Assembly: GCA_020796225.1 (NCBI GenBank)
Contig: CM036755.1
Coordinates: 58,299,152-58,363,151, forward strand
DNA from: Arion vulgaris
Taxonomy: Eukaryota > Mollusca > Gastropoda > Stylommatophora > Arionidae
Reading direction: 5' to 3'
Length of the DNA stretch: 64,000 nt
The notes under the pieces were generated by a model that was not told the origin of the DNA, searched no databases, and saw only the letters and a list, made by a program, of their open reading frames with translations. The position numbers and the translations under genes are program-made. Position 1 is the first letter of the stretch, and each line of letters opens with the position of its first letter. Of this stretch, positions 21,390 to 31,880 are shown piece by piece.

Positions 21390-21660
21390 AAAGGGTCTCT
21401 GTGACTAAGTGGTTAAACCCTTCGCCTCGTGAGTCGAAGATCGTGGGTTCGAATCCGGAACGCGCCGTTCTGTTCACGAGTGCAGCCTTTTCCAGAGACC
21501 TCTAGGATTGTTTCTGGAGCTACGGAGTTCGTGCTTTGTGCAAAACTCTCGGCAGATGGCGTACCATTTCTGCGGAGAGGGATCGAACCATATGGGGTAA
21601 AACCCGGTGCAACAAAGTCAATCCTTCGGCTTAAAAACCCTTTAATCCTTTCCATCTTCT
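21390..21660 (+). mobile_element. SINE-5 with tRNA-like head
   Basis: A clear internal promoter pair: A box GTGACTAAGTGGTTAAAC and B box GGGTTCGAATCC, 40-odd bases apart. A possible anticodon arm (CTTCGCCTCGTGAGTCGAAG) lies between them. The body extends to about 21660. Lack of a closed acceptor stem and the long non-tRNA body argue for a SINE, not a tRNA gene. Confidence 0.65.
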
Positions 21661-21879
21661 AACGTATCCTGCAAACCCTGCTTGACTCCAATTACAAACG
21701 TACAGACTTTGTCTTTCCTTTGGATGAAACAACAGTAGGGTAGAGAGAGGTTTGTGCAAAATGGGCAAGGCACATTCTCCATATCAGCTGCCAAGGCTAG
21801 ACACACACAGAGAGAGAACACTTTATCTTTGCATTCGTTTTTACATTTTCAATTGACCGTCTGTAAACAGGAAAAATGG

Positions 21880-22095
21880 TATATATATTCTTCTTTTTCG
21901 CTCTTTGCCCCTAGGGAGACATAGGTCCACCACAACCAAGTTCTTCCAATCCTGTCTATCTGCCATCTTTTCCAGATCTCTCCACTCTCTCTCTGTTTTC
22001 TAGCATTCTGTCTCCAGGTGTTCCTGGGTCTTCCCCTACCTCTATTGCCCTGGGGGTTTCATCGGAGATCCTGTCTCGCGATGCTATTAGGAGTT
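21880..22095 (-). pseudogene. nLTR-B-type RT C-terminal fragment
   Basis: Minus-strand reading gives NPQGNRGRGRPRNTWRQNAR, then WLWWTYVSLGAKSEKE in the same frame. This is the conserved GRGRPxxTWRR tail followed by the ORF end. Only about 65 residues remain. Confidence 0.75.
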
Positions 22096-22469
22096 TCTTC
22101 AGTGTATGTCCTATACATATATATACAAGAAACAAGTTAACTTAGATTTTGCAGCTTTTAAGGTAAATCGTTATTTCTCACATTAACAACGATAATGAAA
22201 CAAAGAGAAAATAAAGAACACTATGCATTTACTTTAATAAGTTCAAGCTCAAGTAGGACACACCATTAACAAAGCTATAACTTTGTTTGCTGATTCACAA
22301 ATGATAGACAACTTTTCACAAATAATGACATAAATTCAGTTAGAGAGATTTTTGTTTTTTCGAGTTGAAAAAGTGAAAAGGCATTTTAAAATTCTAATTG
22401 GAAAACTGAAAAGACATCATTGCATTAGGAAATTGTTTTTTTACTTTTGTCTTCTTCGGGTAGACGAAC
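22096..22469. other. Unassigned AT-rich spacer
   Basis: Nothing recognised. Confidence 0.4.
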
Positions 22470-22625
22470 AGGTCAGTAGTAATAGGGAAGCACGTAAATA
22501 CAAAGTACTGTAGTCATACCAAATACAAAAACAATAACAATACACAGCAACGTTTCGACTAAAAGACCTTTATCAAGCAAATGATACAACAGAAGTGAAA
22601 AAATTGACTTCTTACACGGCACACT
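22470..22625 (-). mobile_element. Penelope-like terminal relic
   Basis: CAGCAACGTTTCGACTAAAA and GACCTTTATCAAGC match the complement of the terminal motif of the 12.9-kb Penelope-like element, as does the flanking GCACGTAAATACAAAGTACTG. Only the 3' non-coding part is present. Confidence 0.7.
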
Positions 22626-22744
22626 ACATATAGAATCAGACAATAAATTCATAATGTCCCTAAAATGTCAGTAAAATGGCAGCAGTAGAGCATTAACGCA
22701 GTAGTACCGCCAATGATTATGACTTTTTCCTCATATCAGATAAT

Positions 22745-22872
22745 GTAGGTATCAAGCTTTAGCTCACTGACAGAGAAACTGACACAACGTACAATCGCTT
22801 TTAGGCTCATATCACATACAAATCATACACACCGGTTAAGAAGTAGTCGATATGGACCGTTTGAAGAAGAAG
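22745..22872 (+). mobile_element. SINE-1, 5'-truncated copy
   Basis: The 3' half of SINE-1 (GGCTCATATCACATACAAAT) ends GTTTGAAGAAGAAG. It points toward, and nearly touches, the opposite-strand copy at 22887. Confidence 0.8.
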
Positions 22873-22886
22873 TTCTACATGGATCC

Positions 22887-23144
22887 TTCTTCTTCTTCGA
22901 GCGCTCCATATCGACTACTTGTCAACCACTCTTTATGATTTGTATGTGATCTAAGCCTTAGAGCGATTATACGCAGTGCCAGTTATGTGCCTACAAGTAG
23001 GCCAGCCCATCGGATTTCTGCGCTGCTTTTTATTTACTAGTGTAGCTTCCTAGGTCCTACATCAGTCGCCTCTTACGACATGTATTGTAGGCTGCAGTGG
23101 TACTATTCTTTGCTTCCCTTGCGGGCCCCGGCACCACACTGGGG
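22887..23144 (-). mobile_element. SINE-1 copy with 12-bp TSD
   Basis: A 258-bp reverse copy from (TTC)n to GGTGCCGGGGCCCGCAAGGG (complement at the right end). The 12-bp flank CTACATGGATCC occurs at 22875-22886 and 23145-23156. The inverted pair with 22745-22872 could form a hairpin. This copy defines the full length of the family. Confidence 0.93.
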
Positions 23145-23794
23145 CTACATGGATCCGACACCTGGAGCGCAACAAAACAAGATGAAACATTATTACATAC
23201 CTTGACAATATAGTCTTAGCTTCTACAATACGACAAATTACTTGGCGAACCGTTGTGACTGTTTCAATGTTCCGACAGGCCACTTCAAAAACCAAAACAT
23301 TCTACTAGTAGAGCAGCTGTAGCATGAACTCTGTCGATATCTTAGACAACAACTGCAACTGTGAAGAGCAGAAGCTGAACAATGTGTATCAGTTCATAGG
23401 ATAGGTATAGGCTCAAGCACCAATAGCAATAATCAATAGTCTGGTTTTGTACATGTACTGGATATGTCGCGGCATCATTGAAGCAACTGAGGGATATACG
23501 TGATATTGACATTGACAGATCAATTAATGGTATTAGACACCATCAATTGATGGTATTAGACACGACTTGAAGTATATAGTAATCCGTAGTCTGAGACCTA
23601 AAGGCGTCCTCATGCCTTTAAGCATTGAATACATTTTGTCTGAGTTTTGTGAATTAATAGTGAATACAATCATATCAACAATAGAAAGCATTTGAAGATA
23701 TTAACACCTGTGTGTATGTGCGTGTGTCTTTGTGAGAATGTATGTGTTTGTGTGTGATTCTCGGTGTGTGTGTATCTGTGTGTCTGTGTGTATC
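23145..23794. other. Unassigned spacer with TG-rich stretch
   Basis: TG dinucleotide-rich sequence at 23700-23793; otherwise unassigned. The SINE-1 duplication CTACATGGATCC lies at its left edge. Confidence 0.4.
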
Positions 23795-24200
23795 TATAGT
23801 TCGTTCCAAAATTCGTGATCATCTTTACCGACCGATATAAAATCATCCACCTGACAGAAATTCTTGGTTTTTACATTTTTATATAGGTAACAGTGACGAC
23901 TTTCCAAAAGTATTTTTGCTCACCCAAACCTTTAGTTATGTAAGATTTGAATTATATTTTATTACTAATTAACAGCGATGTTGATTTGGTATGATTTTAG
24001 AATGTTAACGGTACGAAAGTGAAGTATTGACGTCAAGATGCCAATGTGCGCTCCACGTGCAATTCAGCAGTAGTTAAAATCAGGAATCCCGTGAAATTAA
24101 TCATTTCACACTGTATGTGAAAGATTGTAATTGGCGTTTCACAAACCATTTATTTGCATTACTTGAAGCGGTAGGTATTATTTTATTATCAGTATTAGAA

Positions 24201-25478
24201 ATGAGTTTCAAGTGTAAACTCACTACCATGCAGAAGGTGACTGCACAACTGTATAGCTACTTCTGCAGAGAAGCCAGACGTGGTGGTTTATATCACAACT
24301 TACAAGACCCAAAGAGAAGAACACAACATGCTCTTGGTATAAGTAGAATGTCCTTTTGCCGTTGGATAGAACAGGACTGTAGTGATGAACGTAAGGAACA
24401 CAGAAAAGGCCGGAAACGGAAAACTGACGATTTCGATAAAGATGTTATTGTGAGAGAGATTCATAAAATATTTAAGGCAAATGATGTGGTTACACTACGT
24501 AAATTGAAATCACATTTGCGAATTCAATGTGATATTGATATATCTAAAACCGCCTTATGGAGAGTTGTTAGGTGCAGCGGTTTCACTTTTCGGAAATCTA
24601 GTACAGGAATATAGTTTGTGAGAAAACGCATCTGATAGCTGCACGATGCAAATATTTGCAGGAGATACGGAAGCGTAGGACGGAAGGTTACGATATTGTA
24701 TATCTGGACGAATCGTGGGTATATGCTCACCATACGTTTGATAAAGAATGGCAATCACTAGACGGAACTAAGAAAAGGGAAATTCCAAGCAGTAAGGGGC
24801 AACGCATTGAGATAGGTCATGCAGGCAGCAAAGCAAATGGTTTTGTCAGTGGCGCAGAACTTCTTTTTCAAGCACTGTCTACAGATGGTAGGGACTACCA
24901 CACCGAAATGAACAGACTTATTTTCAGGGATTGGTTAGTGAACACACTTCTGCCTGCTCTGGATAGGCCGTCGTGTATTGTAATGGACAATGCCTCCTAT
25001 CATAATGTAGTGGCGCATGCAGACAAAATTCCCACCTCATCAAGCACAAAACAAGACATCATGGCGTGGCTTGCAAAAGAAAATATATCGTTTTGTTGCA
25101 ACAATTTCAAAACTGAGTTGTTGCAACTGGTGAGACAGACTAAGAAATCAAAGATTTTTATAATCGATAAAGTCATTGCTGAGCACGGCCACACTTCTCT
25201 TCGATTACCACCTTACCATTCACATCTCAATCCCATTGAACTTGTGTGGGCTGCAGTCAAAGGTCAAGTTGCAGCAGTAAACAAGACTTTCAAACTTCGT
25301 GATGTAAAAGTCCTAACACGTGATGCCCTCGCAAAATAGATATAGAATACTGGAACAAATGTGAAGAGCATGTTCTCCGAGAAGGAGAGGCATATTGGCA
25401 ACGAGATGGTTTGTATTTTCTCCAGCCCGCAGCAGTAGTCAATCTCTTCGACTCTTCAGACTCCGAATCTAATAGCTA
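24201..25478 (+). pseudogene. DDE transposase, IS630/Tc1/mariner group, two frameshifts
   Basis: From ATG 24201 the N-terminal 138 residues form a helix-turn-helix-type DNA-binding region (MSFKCKLTTMQKVTAQLY, TLRKLKSHLRIQCDIDIS). A one-base shift near 24608 separates this from the catalytic domain. That domain contains GYDIVYLDESW (first D), CIVMDNASYHN (second D, codon 24986) and YHSHLNPIELVWAAVKG (E, codon 25238). By codon count 83 residues lie between second D and E, against 34 in classical Tc1. A second shift near 25335 precedes the tail, which ends DSSDSESNS at 25478. It would cut and paste its element in the nucleus if repaired; here it is inactive. All three catalytic acids remain. The spacing fits the described long-spaced groups (such as DD82E) but I could not compare it. 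Confidence 0.9.
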
Positions 25479-25648
25479 ACATCCCATTTGCTTTCACCTT
25501 CACCAATAGCCTCACAATACCAGGGACTGGCAACAACTACCAAAGGTACGTCAATTTGATCGCCAAAGATAATATTAACATAAAAAACACTCATGAAGAA
25601 AAAGTTAACCATGTCACATTGCTTTTTATAATATGTAATAGGGTTACG

Positions 25649-25880
25649 TCTGTGGCCTAGGGGTTAGTGACTCGGTCTATTAACACCGACGTTCTGAGTT
25701 CGAATCACGCTGCGGACAGTTTGCTTGCAAATTGTTTCCGTTGATTTTAACAAAGGACGATGGCGCCACCCGTTCAGAAAGCAATGGCAAACTACTGAAC
25801 GTATAAGTGGTGCCTAGAAAATCAACGACTTGTTTACTGTGGTTGATGGCTACGTCCTTTGGGATATGCCACGATTTTTC
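25649..25880 (+). mobile_element. SINE-2 copy in the transposon, 12-bp TSD
   Basis: Flanked by AATAGGGTTACG at 25637-25648 and 25881-25892. The tRNA-like head has A box TGGCCTAGGGGTTAGTG, an anticodon-like arm (TCGGTCTATTAACACCGA) and B box GAGTTCGAATC. The body contains GGCAAACTACTGAACGTATA and GGTTGATGGCTACGTCC, shared with 30695 and 60475. The insertion is younger than the host transposon. Confidence 0.93.
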
Positions 25881-26164
25881 AATAGGGTTACGCCTTTGCA
25901 AACATTCGACACCATTTTGTGTATTACTGTAAATTCTAAACTTTGATTATCATTTTGTTGTGCTTATGCAAAATTATATAACAAAAACCGTTTTTGCATC
26001 AACTAAGCTACCTACCAATTAGTTAAACATGGATTCGTAACGTCGTGAGGTATATAAGACTGCATGCAAAAATTGCTTATATCCATCAGATAGATTTCGT
26101 ACAAATTAAACCTTAGTGTGATCACGAATTTTGGAACGAACTATAGCTATCCATCTATCATATG

Positions 26165-26525
26165 TTTATCTGTCTGTTGGTCGGTCTGTCTGTATTTTTG
26201 TTTTGTCTGTCTGTCTATTTCTCTGTCTGTCTGTCTGTTTGTCTGTATCTAACTAATCTATTTGTTACACCATACCACTCCGTTGTATCTGTCAATATCT
26301 CCACTCTACTCCTTCGTCTCCTCTCTCCCTTTTCCCTCCTCTCTCACTCATCCTTTTCTCCTTCAACTTTCTATTCTCTCCTCTATCTCTTTCTCCCCTG
26401 ATCTCTTCCTCTCTCCCTTCTCTTTTCTCGCCCACTTTCTTTATCTGTGTCTCACTCTCTCTCTTCTCCCCTCTCCAATTTCCTCTCTCTCCCTCTCTCT
26501 TTCTGGTTCTCACCCTGTCCCTCTT

Positions 26526-26562
<37 letters not shown>
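26165..26562. repeat. Pyrimidine-rich low-complexity tract
   Basis: Long (CT)-rich sequence, first TCTG repeats, later TCTC/CCT, ending in (TA)n. Open frames here are compositional. Confidence 0.93.
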
Positions 26563-26563
<1 letters not shown>

Positions 26564-26699
26564 AATATATCAGTGCAGCAAGATTGGTAAAACTTTATAG
26601 TTTTCAAAGTCCAGGCTCTTGCTGTTATATTCTAATATTGTTATTCAATCAAGAAACAAAATACTGGATAAGTTGTTTGAGTTCTCTTAAACCAGATAG

Positions 26700-27165
26700 T
26701 AAATTTGTTGTGTTTATTTAGAACACATTTTCAGTGGCAACATATGGCTGTGAAGCATGGACATTTAACTGATAGGCAAGGTGGAAAAAACATATATTTG
26801 TTTTTGAAAATAAATGTTACAGAAGAATCATCCGCATATTATAGACAGAGAAGAGAACCAATATATATATATATTCAAAAATAACTCAAAATCAAAGAGA
26901 ACCACCTGATGCTACTAATAAGAATGAGAAAATTGAGATATTTTGGACATATCAAGAAATACGAAGGGCTGGAGAAGACCATCATGGAAGGAGGCATCCC
27001 TGTAGAGAGAAGAAGAGGAAAGGCACGGAGAAAATGGATTCAGGATGTAACTGATAGCTTAAGCATGACCTCTTCCGAGGCAGGACATCTGTCCTATGAG
27101 AGAGAGAAATTCAGAAGGGCTGTTACGGTGACAGAGTTCTGCTCAGGACAAGCTATTTAATAACA
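26700..27165 (+). pseudogene. nLTR-A RT C-terminal copy, best preserved tail
   Basis: FSVATYGCEAWTFN and FENKCYRRIIRI occur upstream with stops. From 26909 an 83-codon frame reads MLLIRMRKLRYFGHIKKYEG LEKTIMEGGIP, then RRRGKARRKWIQDVTDSLSM TSSEAGHLSYEREKFRRA and FCSGQAI, reaching the natural stop. It includes the FGHI motif and basic tail of RTE-type ORF2. Endonuclease and palm domains are missing. Confidence 0.85.
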
Positions 27166-27523
27166 ATGATAATGAAACATTGTTTACTATTAAAAAATAA
27201 CCTACGTATAACTCATTCCTGAACATTTTCATTTTAAGAAATATTTTGGAGGTCTGTAACAATAAAAAAAAAATATGTAAAGGGGCCCGCAGTAAAGTAC
27301 AAGTTTTGAACCGCTGATCTATGTCATTATAGAGTATACAAGAGTCAAGATTGGTTCGAGTCTAACGTTCAGACACTCTAGTCTCTGATTGATAGGAAGA
27401 AAACAACACTTCTAAGGAACAAGGACAGATCAATAAGTAGCACTCTCAGTGACTTGAGACAAGATAGAACCAAAGTAGAGAGAAAACTACTAGACAGTGC
27501 ACACATGATTACTGGATCCAAAT
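27166..27523. other. Spacer, possibly upstream J sequence
   Basis: AT-rich; the part from about 27350 could be degraded ORF2 sequence upstream of the RNase H domain, but no frame supports it firmly. Confidence 0.3.
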
Positions 27524-28343
27524 ATGCGAGAGAGTATTCAAAATGATAGTAATAAGGGAAGCATTAGGTATATTTACGAATGTGTAGAAGGGTATCTACC
27601 ATATACCGATGGGTCGGTTCAACGTGGTGAGAAATCCGGCTGGGGTTTCTTGGCTAATGCGCATGGTAGGGTTGTTGCAGAGCGAAGTGGGGCATACAGG
27701 ACAACTACTTCTAGTATGAGGATGGAGGTTGAGGCCGTTACTGCTGCCCTCCATTGGATTTCTGGGACTTCATTTACTGGGGCAGTTGTTGTATCTGACT
27801 CTCAGTCGATGCTTCACAAGATCCAGAAGGGCAGGTTTCGGTATGAGTGGATGTCGTCTATAGAAGTTTCTAACCTCCAGCGACTTACGTGGATATACTG
27901 TCCTGGCCATGCGGGTGTTTACGGTAATGAGAGAGCGGACAGGCTTGCATTAACAGCATCGATTGTTGGGGAGTTGAAGATGGATAAGGGGATATTCTTC
28001 GGTCTCTTCGAGACTCTCTGTTGGATGAGGACACTAAAATCGATGTTGAATCGATCAAGCGATTTAAGCAGTTTGGTGTTACCCGTTGTTCAAGTCGAAC
28101 TGGATGCCTGAGAGGCAGAGTGAGAGGTGTGTTTAATCAGTGAGCCACAGGAACCATCAGTATGCATACTCTTCGATATCTGTTGGGGAGACTGAGCACC
28201 TATGGGTCTGCCCGGAGTGCAATGACGTCAGTTTAGTAACCAATAACCAATATGGGGAGACAATGTATATAAGATGCGCACCAAAGATTGCACAGCGTAG
28301 TAGAATAGTTAGGAAAAGCAAACGTAAGTTCGACGTAGGTTGA
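27524..28343 (+). pseudogene. J-family ORF2 RNase H domain and C-terminus
   Basis: A 195-codon frame contains a complete RNase H signature: YTDGSVQ (D29), RMEVEAVTAALHWI (E68), VVSDSQSML (D92) and CPGHAGVYGNERADRLA (H129, D139). RNase H degrades the RNA of the cDNA hybrid in jockey/I-type retrotransposition. After 28070 the frame shifts; 28140-28343 contains ETEHLWVCPECND, the terminal zinc-knuckle remnant. RT and endonuclease are absent upstream, so it is a 5'-truncated copy. All four catalytic acids remain, the best RNase H in the window. Confidence 0.87.
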
Positions 28344-28425
28344 TGACTAGGATCGCTAAGTGAAAGTGATAAGCCCCCTGTGAGTGCGGTTCAATTCCGT
28401 GTGCTGGAAGAAAAGCTATAGGTTC
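28335..28425 (+). other. tRNA-like promoter pair (possible SINE head)
   Basis: GATCGCTAAGTGAAAGTG (A-box-like) and GCGGTTCAATTCC (B box) are spaced like a tRNA. No closed cloverleaf was evident. It could be a SINE start or part of the J 3' region. Confidence 0.35.
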
Positions 28426-28790
28426 TCTAGATTTACGGTGTTCGTGGCACCGAACCGAAGGATTACGATGTCCATGGCACTGAACCGAAGAGCTGAAAGC
28501 TCAAGTGCTTCTAGATCGTAAAAAAGTGATAGTAACGGAGTAAAAAAGACAACAAAAACATGAGACCATGACAGACGTGGAGGCAAGCAAAAACCTACAA
28601 AAGATATAATAAAATAGATGATTATAATAGATTATACGCTAGATAAGTATAGTTGACAGTAACCGGTGTTATGAAGAACGTATTATACAATTATACAATG
28701 AAGAAAAGCCAATTATATCAGATACATGATTTGTGTTACAATCTTCATTATTTCAACCAGTGAGGTGTACCATCAGTGCTAGATCTCAGC
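28426..28790. other. Unassigned spacer
   Basis: Repeats of GGCACTGAACCGAAG/GGCACCGAACCGAAG at 28440-28490; otherwise nothing recognised. Confidence 0.35.
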
Positions 28791-28799
28791 ATGATTCTA

Positions 28800-28945
28800 T
28801 TACAAACAATTTATTTACCAGACCGCACCACATACTGTGTTACTCTGTCCACAACCATTCATTTACCAGACCGCACCACATACCGTGTTACTCTGTCTAT
28901 AACCATTCATTTACCAGACCGCACCACATACCGTGTTACTGTCTA
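28800..28945. repeat. 48-bp tandem repeat, 3 copies
   Basis: Units contain TTTACCAGACCGCACCACAT; the last is shortened. Confidence 0.92.
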
Positions 28946-29099
28946 CAACAATTCAACATCTTAATATTATTCTTGACCAGTAAAAAGAACATCAACAACA
29001 AAGCGATGAAGGAAATCATTGATCTAAATGTGAAAGAAATGTGCATCACTAAAATATCTATATTTTTAGAAATCAACTTTGATAAGATGAAGCTACTGG

Positions 29100-30305
29100 G
29101 TATATGGTTAGATCATTACTTAGAAGAACTTGAAATAGATGGTTAGATCATTACTTAGAAGAACTTGAGATAGATGGTTAGATCATTACTTAGAAGAACT
29201 TGAGATAGATGGTTAGATCATTACTTAGAAGAACTTGAGATAGATGGTTAGATCCTTACTTAGAAGAACATGAGATAGATGGTTAGATCATTACTTAGAA
29301 GAACTTGAGATAGATGGTTAGATCATTACTTAGAAGAACTTGAGATAGATGGTTAGATCCTTACTTAGAAGAACATGAGATAGATGGTTAGATCATTACT
29401 TAGAAGAACTTGAGATAGATGGTTAGATCATTACTTAGAACTTGAGATAGATGGTTAGATCATTACTTAGAAGAACATGAGATAGATGGTTAGATCATTA
29501 CTTAGAAGAACATGAGATAGATGGTTAGATCGTCACTTAGAAGAACATGAGATAAATGGTTAGATCATTACTTAGAAGAACTTGAGATAGATGGTTAGAT
29601 CATTACTTAGAAGAACTTGAGATAGATGGTTAGATCCTTACTTAGAAGAACATGAGATAGATGGTTAGATCATTACTTAGAAGAACTTGAGATAGATGGT
29701 TAGATCATTACTTAGAACTTGAGATAGATGGTTAGATCATTACTTAGAAGAACATGAGATAGATGGTTAGATCATTACTTAGAAGAACATGAGATAGATG
29801 GTTAGATCGTCACTTAGAAGAACATGAGATAAATGGTTAGATCATTACTTAGAAGAACTTGAGATAGATGGTTAGATCATTACTTAGAAGAACTTGAGAT
29901 AGATGGTTAGATCATTACTTAGAAGAACTTGAGATAGATGGTTAGATCATTACTTAGAAGAACTTGAGATAGATGGTTAGATCATTACTTAGAACTTGAG
30001 ATAGATGGTTAGATCATTACTTAGAAGAACATGAGATAGATGGTTAGATCATTACTTAGAAGAACATGAGATAGATGGTTAGATCATTACTTAGAAGAAC
30101 ATGAGATAGATAGTTAGATCATTACTTAGAAGAACATGAGATAGATGGTTAGATAATTACTTAGAAGAACATGAGATAGATGGTTAGATCATTACTTAGA
30201 ACTTGAGATAGATGGTTAGATCATTACTTAGAACTTGAGATAGATGGTTAGATCATTACTTAGAAGAACTTGAGATAGATGGTTAGATCATTACTTAGAA
30301 GAACG
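29100..30305. repeat. 35-bp minisatellite with higher-order structure, about 35 copies
   Basis: Units contain GATGGTTAGATCATTACTTA. Variants missing 3 bases (TTACTTAGAACTTGAG) and a GATCGTCACTTAG variant recur every 277-278 bp (29.43, 29.71 and 29.99 kb; 29.53 and 29.81 kb), showing an eight-unit higher-order repeat. Confidence 0.95.
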
Positions 30306-30394
30306 TGATTACAGTGAGACAAAACTATCAGATGATACAAGCAATGGAATAAGAGAATTAACAGTTTTAAGAACTCCAGGGAAAGCTCCAGAGT

Positions 30395-30535
30395 CAATAA
30401 ATATGATTAAACAACAGACAGTGAACAAGATTTAGGCGTTCTAAAAAAAACAAAATTACCAAATACAAGATTCGAACAACAAACTGTTACTTCTTATGGC
30501 CCACATTATCTAGCCCTACAGGCGAACGTTTTGTA
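30395..30535 (-). mobile_element. SINE-3 copy, single A-box
   Basis: The minus strand has TGTAGGGCTAGATAATGTGG (A-box region) and TTGTTCGAATCTTG (B box), then the tail. It is the unexpanded counterpart of the copy at 31100. Confidence 0.7.
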
Positions 30536-30694
30536 GAAAACACAACCTGTTAGATCTGACAAAAAAGAGCATTTTGACTTTTATTTTATAAACAGCATCG
30601 ACTGTGGAACACATATAAAATATGTTAGATTCGATCGAACAGTGTTTGCACAAACAGATGCGACATACGATTTTTGCGACTGTGCATATGAGAC

Positions 30695-30943
30695 AGTGAG
30701 CGTCTGTAGCTTCAGCGATAGTGAGCTTGATCACAACCCAAGCGTACCTAGTTCAAACTTCGCGGCAGGCAGTTTGGAAGCAAATTAGTTTCTTGGGATT
30801 TTTACGAAAGGTAGAAATAGATCTCGTCGTTCAGAAAGCAATGACAAACTACTGAACGTATAAGTGGTGAGAAGAAATTCAGCGACTCATTTACTGTGGT
30901 TGATGGCTACGTCCTGTAAAGGATATGCCACGTTTATTTTTAA
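30695..30943 (+). mobile_element. SINE-2 copy with 9-bp TSD
   Basis: Flanks ATATGAGAC at 30686-30694 and 30944-30952. The head has TGTAGCTTCAGCGATAGTG and CTAGTTCAAACTTC boxes, different from the head of the 25.6-kb copy, but the body (GACAAACTACTGAACGTATA, GGTTGATGGCTACGTCC) is the same. Confidence 0.9.
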
Positions 30944-30957
30944 ATATGAGACGAAAC

Positions 30958-31018
30958 AACAGCACACACACACACGCACGCACACACGCACACGTACACA
31001 CACACACACACACAAGTA
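30958..31018. repeat. (CA)n microsatellite
   Basis: CA dinucleotides with CG interruptions, directly after the SINE-2 copy. Confidence 0.95.
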
Positions 31019-31099
31019 TACACGTATAACATACATGCACACATCATTCATATGTAGCTTCAAGTAGTTTGTAAGAAGAGAATAATGAGTTTTAAGAGT

Positions 31100-31525
31100 C
31101 TCAGAGATAGCATCGGAGCCAATGAATATGATCAATAAATAGACAGTCAACAAATATTAGGGGCTTTTTGAAAAAAATAATAATAATTACCACACAGGAT
31201 TCCGACCACAAACCTTTATTTCTTAGACGCTCATTGTCTAAACCTACAGACGCCCATTGTCTAACTCTACAGACGCCCATTGTATAACTCTACAGACGCC
31301 CATTGTCTAACCCTACAGACGCCCATTGTCTAACCCTACAGACGCCCATTGTCTAACCCTACAGACGCACATTGTCTAACCCTACAGACGCACATTGTCT
31401 AATCCTACAGACGTCCATTGTCTAACCCTACAGATGCCCATTGTTTAACTCTACAGACGCCCATTGTTTAACTCTACAGACGCCCATTGTCTAAACCTAC
31501 AGACGAGCGTTTTAAAGAACACAGC
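31100..31525 (-). mobile_element. SINE-3 copy with its A-box segment expanded 12-fold
   Basis: Tail at 31110-31180 (GAGCCAATGAATATGATCAA), B-box region at 31195-31210, then a 23-bp array, then the SINE start (AGCGTTTTAAAGAACACAGCC). The same landmarks in the 30395-30535 copy are separated by a single unit. The tRNA-like head was therefore expanded in place. Confidence 0.85.
31227..31502. repeat. 23-bp array, exactly 12 units, inside SINE-3
   Basis: Units ACGCCCATTGTCTAACCCTA plus CAG, 276 bp in total. On the minus strand each unit contains TAGGGTTAGACAATGGG, the A-box-like segment of the SINE head. Confidence 0.95.
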
Positions 31526-31589
31526 CAGATAGGTCTCCTGAAAAATGAAATCATTACCAACTCTTGATGACTTAGGACACACATGTGTT

Positions 31590-31880
31590 GCCGGGGGCTC
31601 GCAAGGGGAGTAAAGAATAGTAGCACTGCAACCTATAAGGCATGTCGTAAGAGGCGACTGAGGTAGGGGATTAGGGAAGCTACACTAGTAAATAAAAAGC
31701 AGTGCAGAAATCGGATGTGCTGGCCTACTTGTAGACGCATAACTGGCACAACGTACACTCGCTCTTATTCTCAGATCACATAGAAATCACAAAGAGTGGT
31801 TTAACAAGTGTTCGATGTAGAACGTTAGAAGAAGAAGATGAAGAGGAAGAAGAAGAAGATGAAGATGAAGAAGAAAAAGA
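31590..31880 (+). mobile_element. SINE-1 copy
   Basis: Starts GTTGCCGGGGGCTCGCAAGG, carries the core CATGTCGTAAGAGGCGACT, and ends in a long imperfect GAA/GAT tail (31820-31880). Confidence 0.9.

Larger units (their letters stand above)
23795..26145 (+). mobile_element. IS630/Tc1/mariner-type transposon with long D-E spacing
   Basis: Terminal inverted repeats of about 28 bp (starting CTATAGTTCGTTCCAAAA) lie at 23794 and end at 26146, with TA at each end. The element is about 2.35 kb, of which 232 bp is a later SINE-2 insertion. It encodes one two-domain transposase broken by two frameshifts. The sister element at 6.0-7.5 kb has longer TIRs and a deleted transposase. Confidence 0.9.

Noticed and set aside
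21390..21465. Functional tRNA gene
   Set aside because: A and B boxes are present, but no closed acceptor stem, and a SINE body follows.
24524..24758. Minus-strand frames inside the transposase
   Set aside because: They are antisense shadows of the DDE transposase.
26165..26562. Membrane-protein-like frame rich in Leu, Ser and Phe
   Set aside because: Caused by CT-rich composition.
30700..30770. Functional tRNA gene at the SINE-2 head
   Set aside because: It is within a retroposed unit flanked by a 9-bp TSD, and the stems are imperfect.
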